DNA of 6,902 nt from Acidobacteriaceae bacterium. Lineage in GTDB: Bacteria > Acidobacteriota > Terriglobia > Terriglobales > Acidobacteriaceae. Below, piece after piece: positions 6,220-6,902 of the stretch. The DNA lies in assembly GCA_003152795.1 (NCBI GenBank), contig PMBA01000443.1:244-7145 (forward strand). Reading direction: 5' to 3'. Every line of letters starts with the position of its first letter. Within the stretch, counting starts at the first letter, position 1. The position numbers and the translations under genes were made by a program. The notes under the pieces are model-generated. The model worked only from the letters and a program-made list of their open reading frames with translations, had not been told where the DNA came from and searched no databases.

Positions 6220-6902
6220 ATGCAAAGATCTCTGACTACAGCTCTATTATTGGCCGCAGCGATGATGCTGGCTGGAGATGGCTATGCCCAGCAGACTCCA
6301 GCAGCAGGCACTCCGGCGGCATCGACTCCATCGGCTCCAGCAGCCACAACTCCGAAAACTGCCACCACGGCGAAAGCTCCGGTGAAAAAAGCGGGAACGG
6401 CAGCCAAAAGCGCAGCGGTTGCTCCGGCGCTTAAAACGCGAAAAGAAAAGTTCAGCTACGCCTTGGGAATGAACATCGGCAGCGGCCTCGGGAACAACCT
6501 GAAAAAGCAATCGGTGGACGTGGACTCGAATCTCGTGTCCCAGGGACTCAAGGACTCGCTGGCCGGCGGCAAGACGCGCCTGACCCAGGAAGAAGCGCAG
6601 GCCGTGCTCACCGAGGTCCAGAACGAGGTTCGCAAACAGCAGCAGGAGAAAACGCAACAGGCTGCGACCGCGAACAAGACCGAAGGCGAAGCATTCCTCG
6701 CGGCTAACAAAGCAAAACAAGGTGTCATCACATTGCCCAGCGGTCTGCAGTACAAGATCCTGACCGCGGGCACCGGACCGAAGCCCACCGCCGCCGACAC
6801 GGTTGTGTGTAACTACCGTGGCACTCTCATCAATGGCACGGAGTTCGACAGCTCCTACAAACGCGGCCAACCGGCCACCTTTGGCGTCGGCCAAGTGATC
6901 AA
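6220..6902 (+). CDS. Exported FKBP-type peptidyl-prolyl isomerase (partial)
   Basis: FkpA/Mip-like prolyl cis-trans isomerase (EC 5.2.1.8), a probable periplasmic folding factor. The reading frame begins at ATG 6220 and runs off the window after 227 codons. Residues 1-23 are a signal peptide (MQRSLTT, hydrophobic stretch, cleavage probably after GYA; no lipobox). Residues 24-72 form a low-complexity Ala/Pro/Thr/Lys linker. Residues 75-160 match the helical FKBP N-terminal dimerisation domain (FSYALGMNIG, then QGLKDSLAGGK and LTQEEAQAVL). The FKBP fold starts near 171 (TLPSGLQYKIL). Visible active-site positions are Tyr199, Phe209, Asp210 and the Val226-Ile227 pair; the tryptophan and later strands lie beyond the window. 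It is divergent from sodC with a 198-bp shared upstream region. The long extra linker is the only unusual feature. Family assignment is secure; client proteins are unknown. Confidence 0.94.
   Translation, partial: MQRSLTTALLLAAAMMLAGDGYAQQTPAAGTPAASTPSAPAATTPKTATTAKAPVKKAGTAAKSAAVAPALKTRKEKFSYALGMNIGSGLGNNLKKQSVDVDSNLVSQGLKDSLAGGKTRLTQEEAQAVLTEVQNEVRKQQQEKTQQAATANKTEGEAFLAANKAKQGVITLPSGLQYKILTAGTGPKPTAADTVVCNYRGTLINGTEFDSSYKRGQPATFGVGQVI

Noticed and set aside
6247..6894. A 215-codon minus-strand frame at the right end
   Set aside because: It is antisense to the FKBP gene, whose plus-strand translation matches the signal peptide, dimerisation domain and FKBP motifs.

Overview
The window is a stretch of ordinary bacterial chromosome. 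It is GC-rich, with short intergenic gaps and no phage, plasmid, insertion-sequence, CRISPR, tRNA or rRNA signal. The gene content (homogentisate pathway, exported PA14-bearing GH3 beta-glucosidase, periplasmic Cu/Zn superoxide dismutase, exported FKBP isomerase) and the heptad-repeat intergenic hairpin suggest a Gram-negative soil heterotroph. Acidobacteriota (Terriglobia-like) is my best guess from general resemblance, but no marker gene here proves it.

Layout. Positions 13-2718 (+) hold a two-gene tyrosine/phenylalanine degradation unit: hmgA (homogentisate 1,2-dioxygenase) and, 18 bp downstream, fahA (fumarylacetoacetase). They catalyse the ring-opening step and the final hydrolysis to fumarate and acetoacetate; the intervening isomerase gene (maiA) is not in the window. 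fahA converges across 71 bp with a large minus-strand gene at 2790-5294, an exported family 3 glycoside hydrolase with an inserted PA14 domain and a C-terminal Fn3-like domain. Its start is best placed at a GTG preceded by a well-spaced GGAGG. A 217-bp gap with a tandem 11-bp repeat and a nested inverted repeat separates it from sodC (5512-6021, minus), which keeps every metal ligand. sodC is divergent from a plus-strand FKBP-type peptidyl-prolyl isomerase gene beginning at 6220 and cut off by the window end.

The least ordinary sequence is the 198-bp sodC/FKBP divergent region. It contains a 27-bp uninterrupted stem (counting G-U pairs) whose arms are heptad tandem repeats and whose loop is an 8-bp tandem repeat, all enclosed by a separate perfect 10-bp inverted repeat. 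On both sides a -10-like hexamer lies exactly 6 nt from the ATG, which suggests leaderless transcripts. I see no multi-gene system that looks undescribed; the protein-coding genes are all recognisable families with intact active sites.
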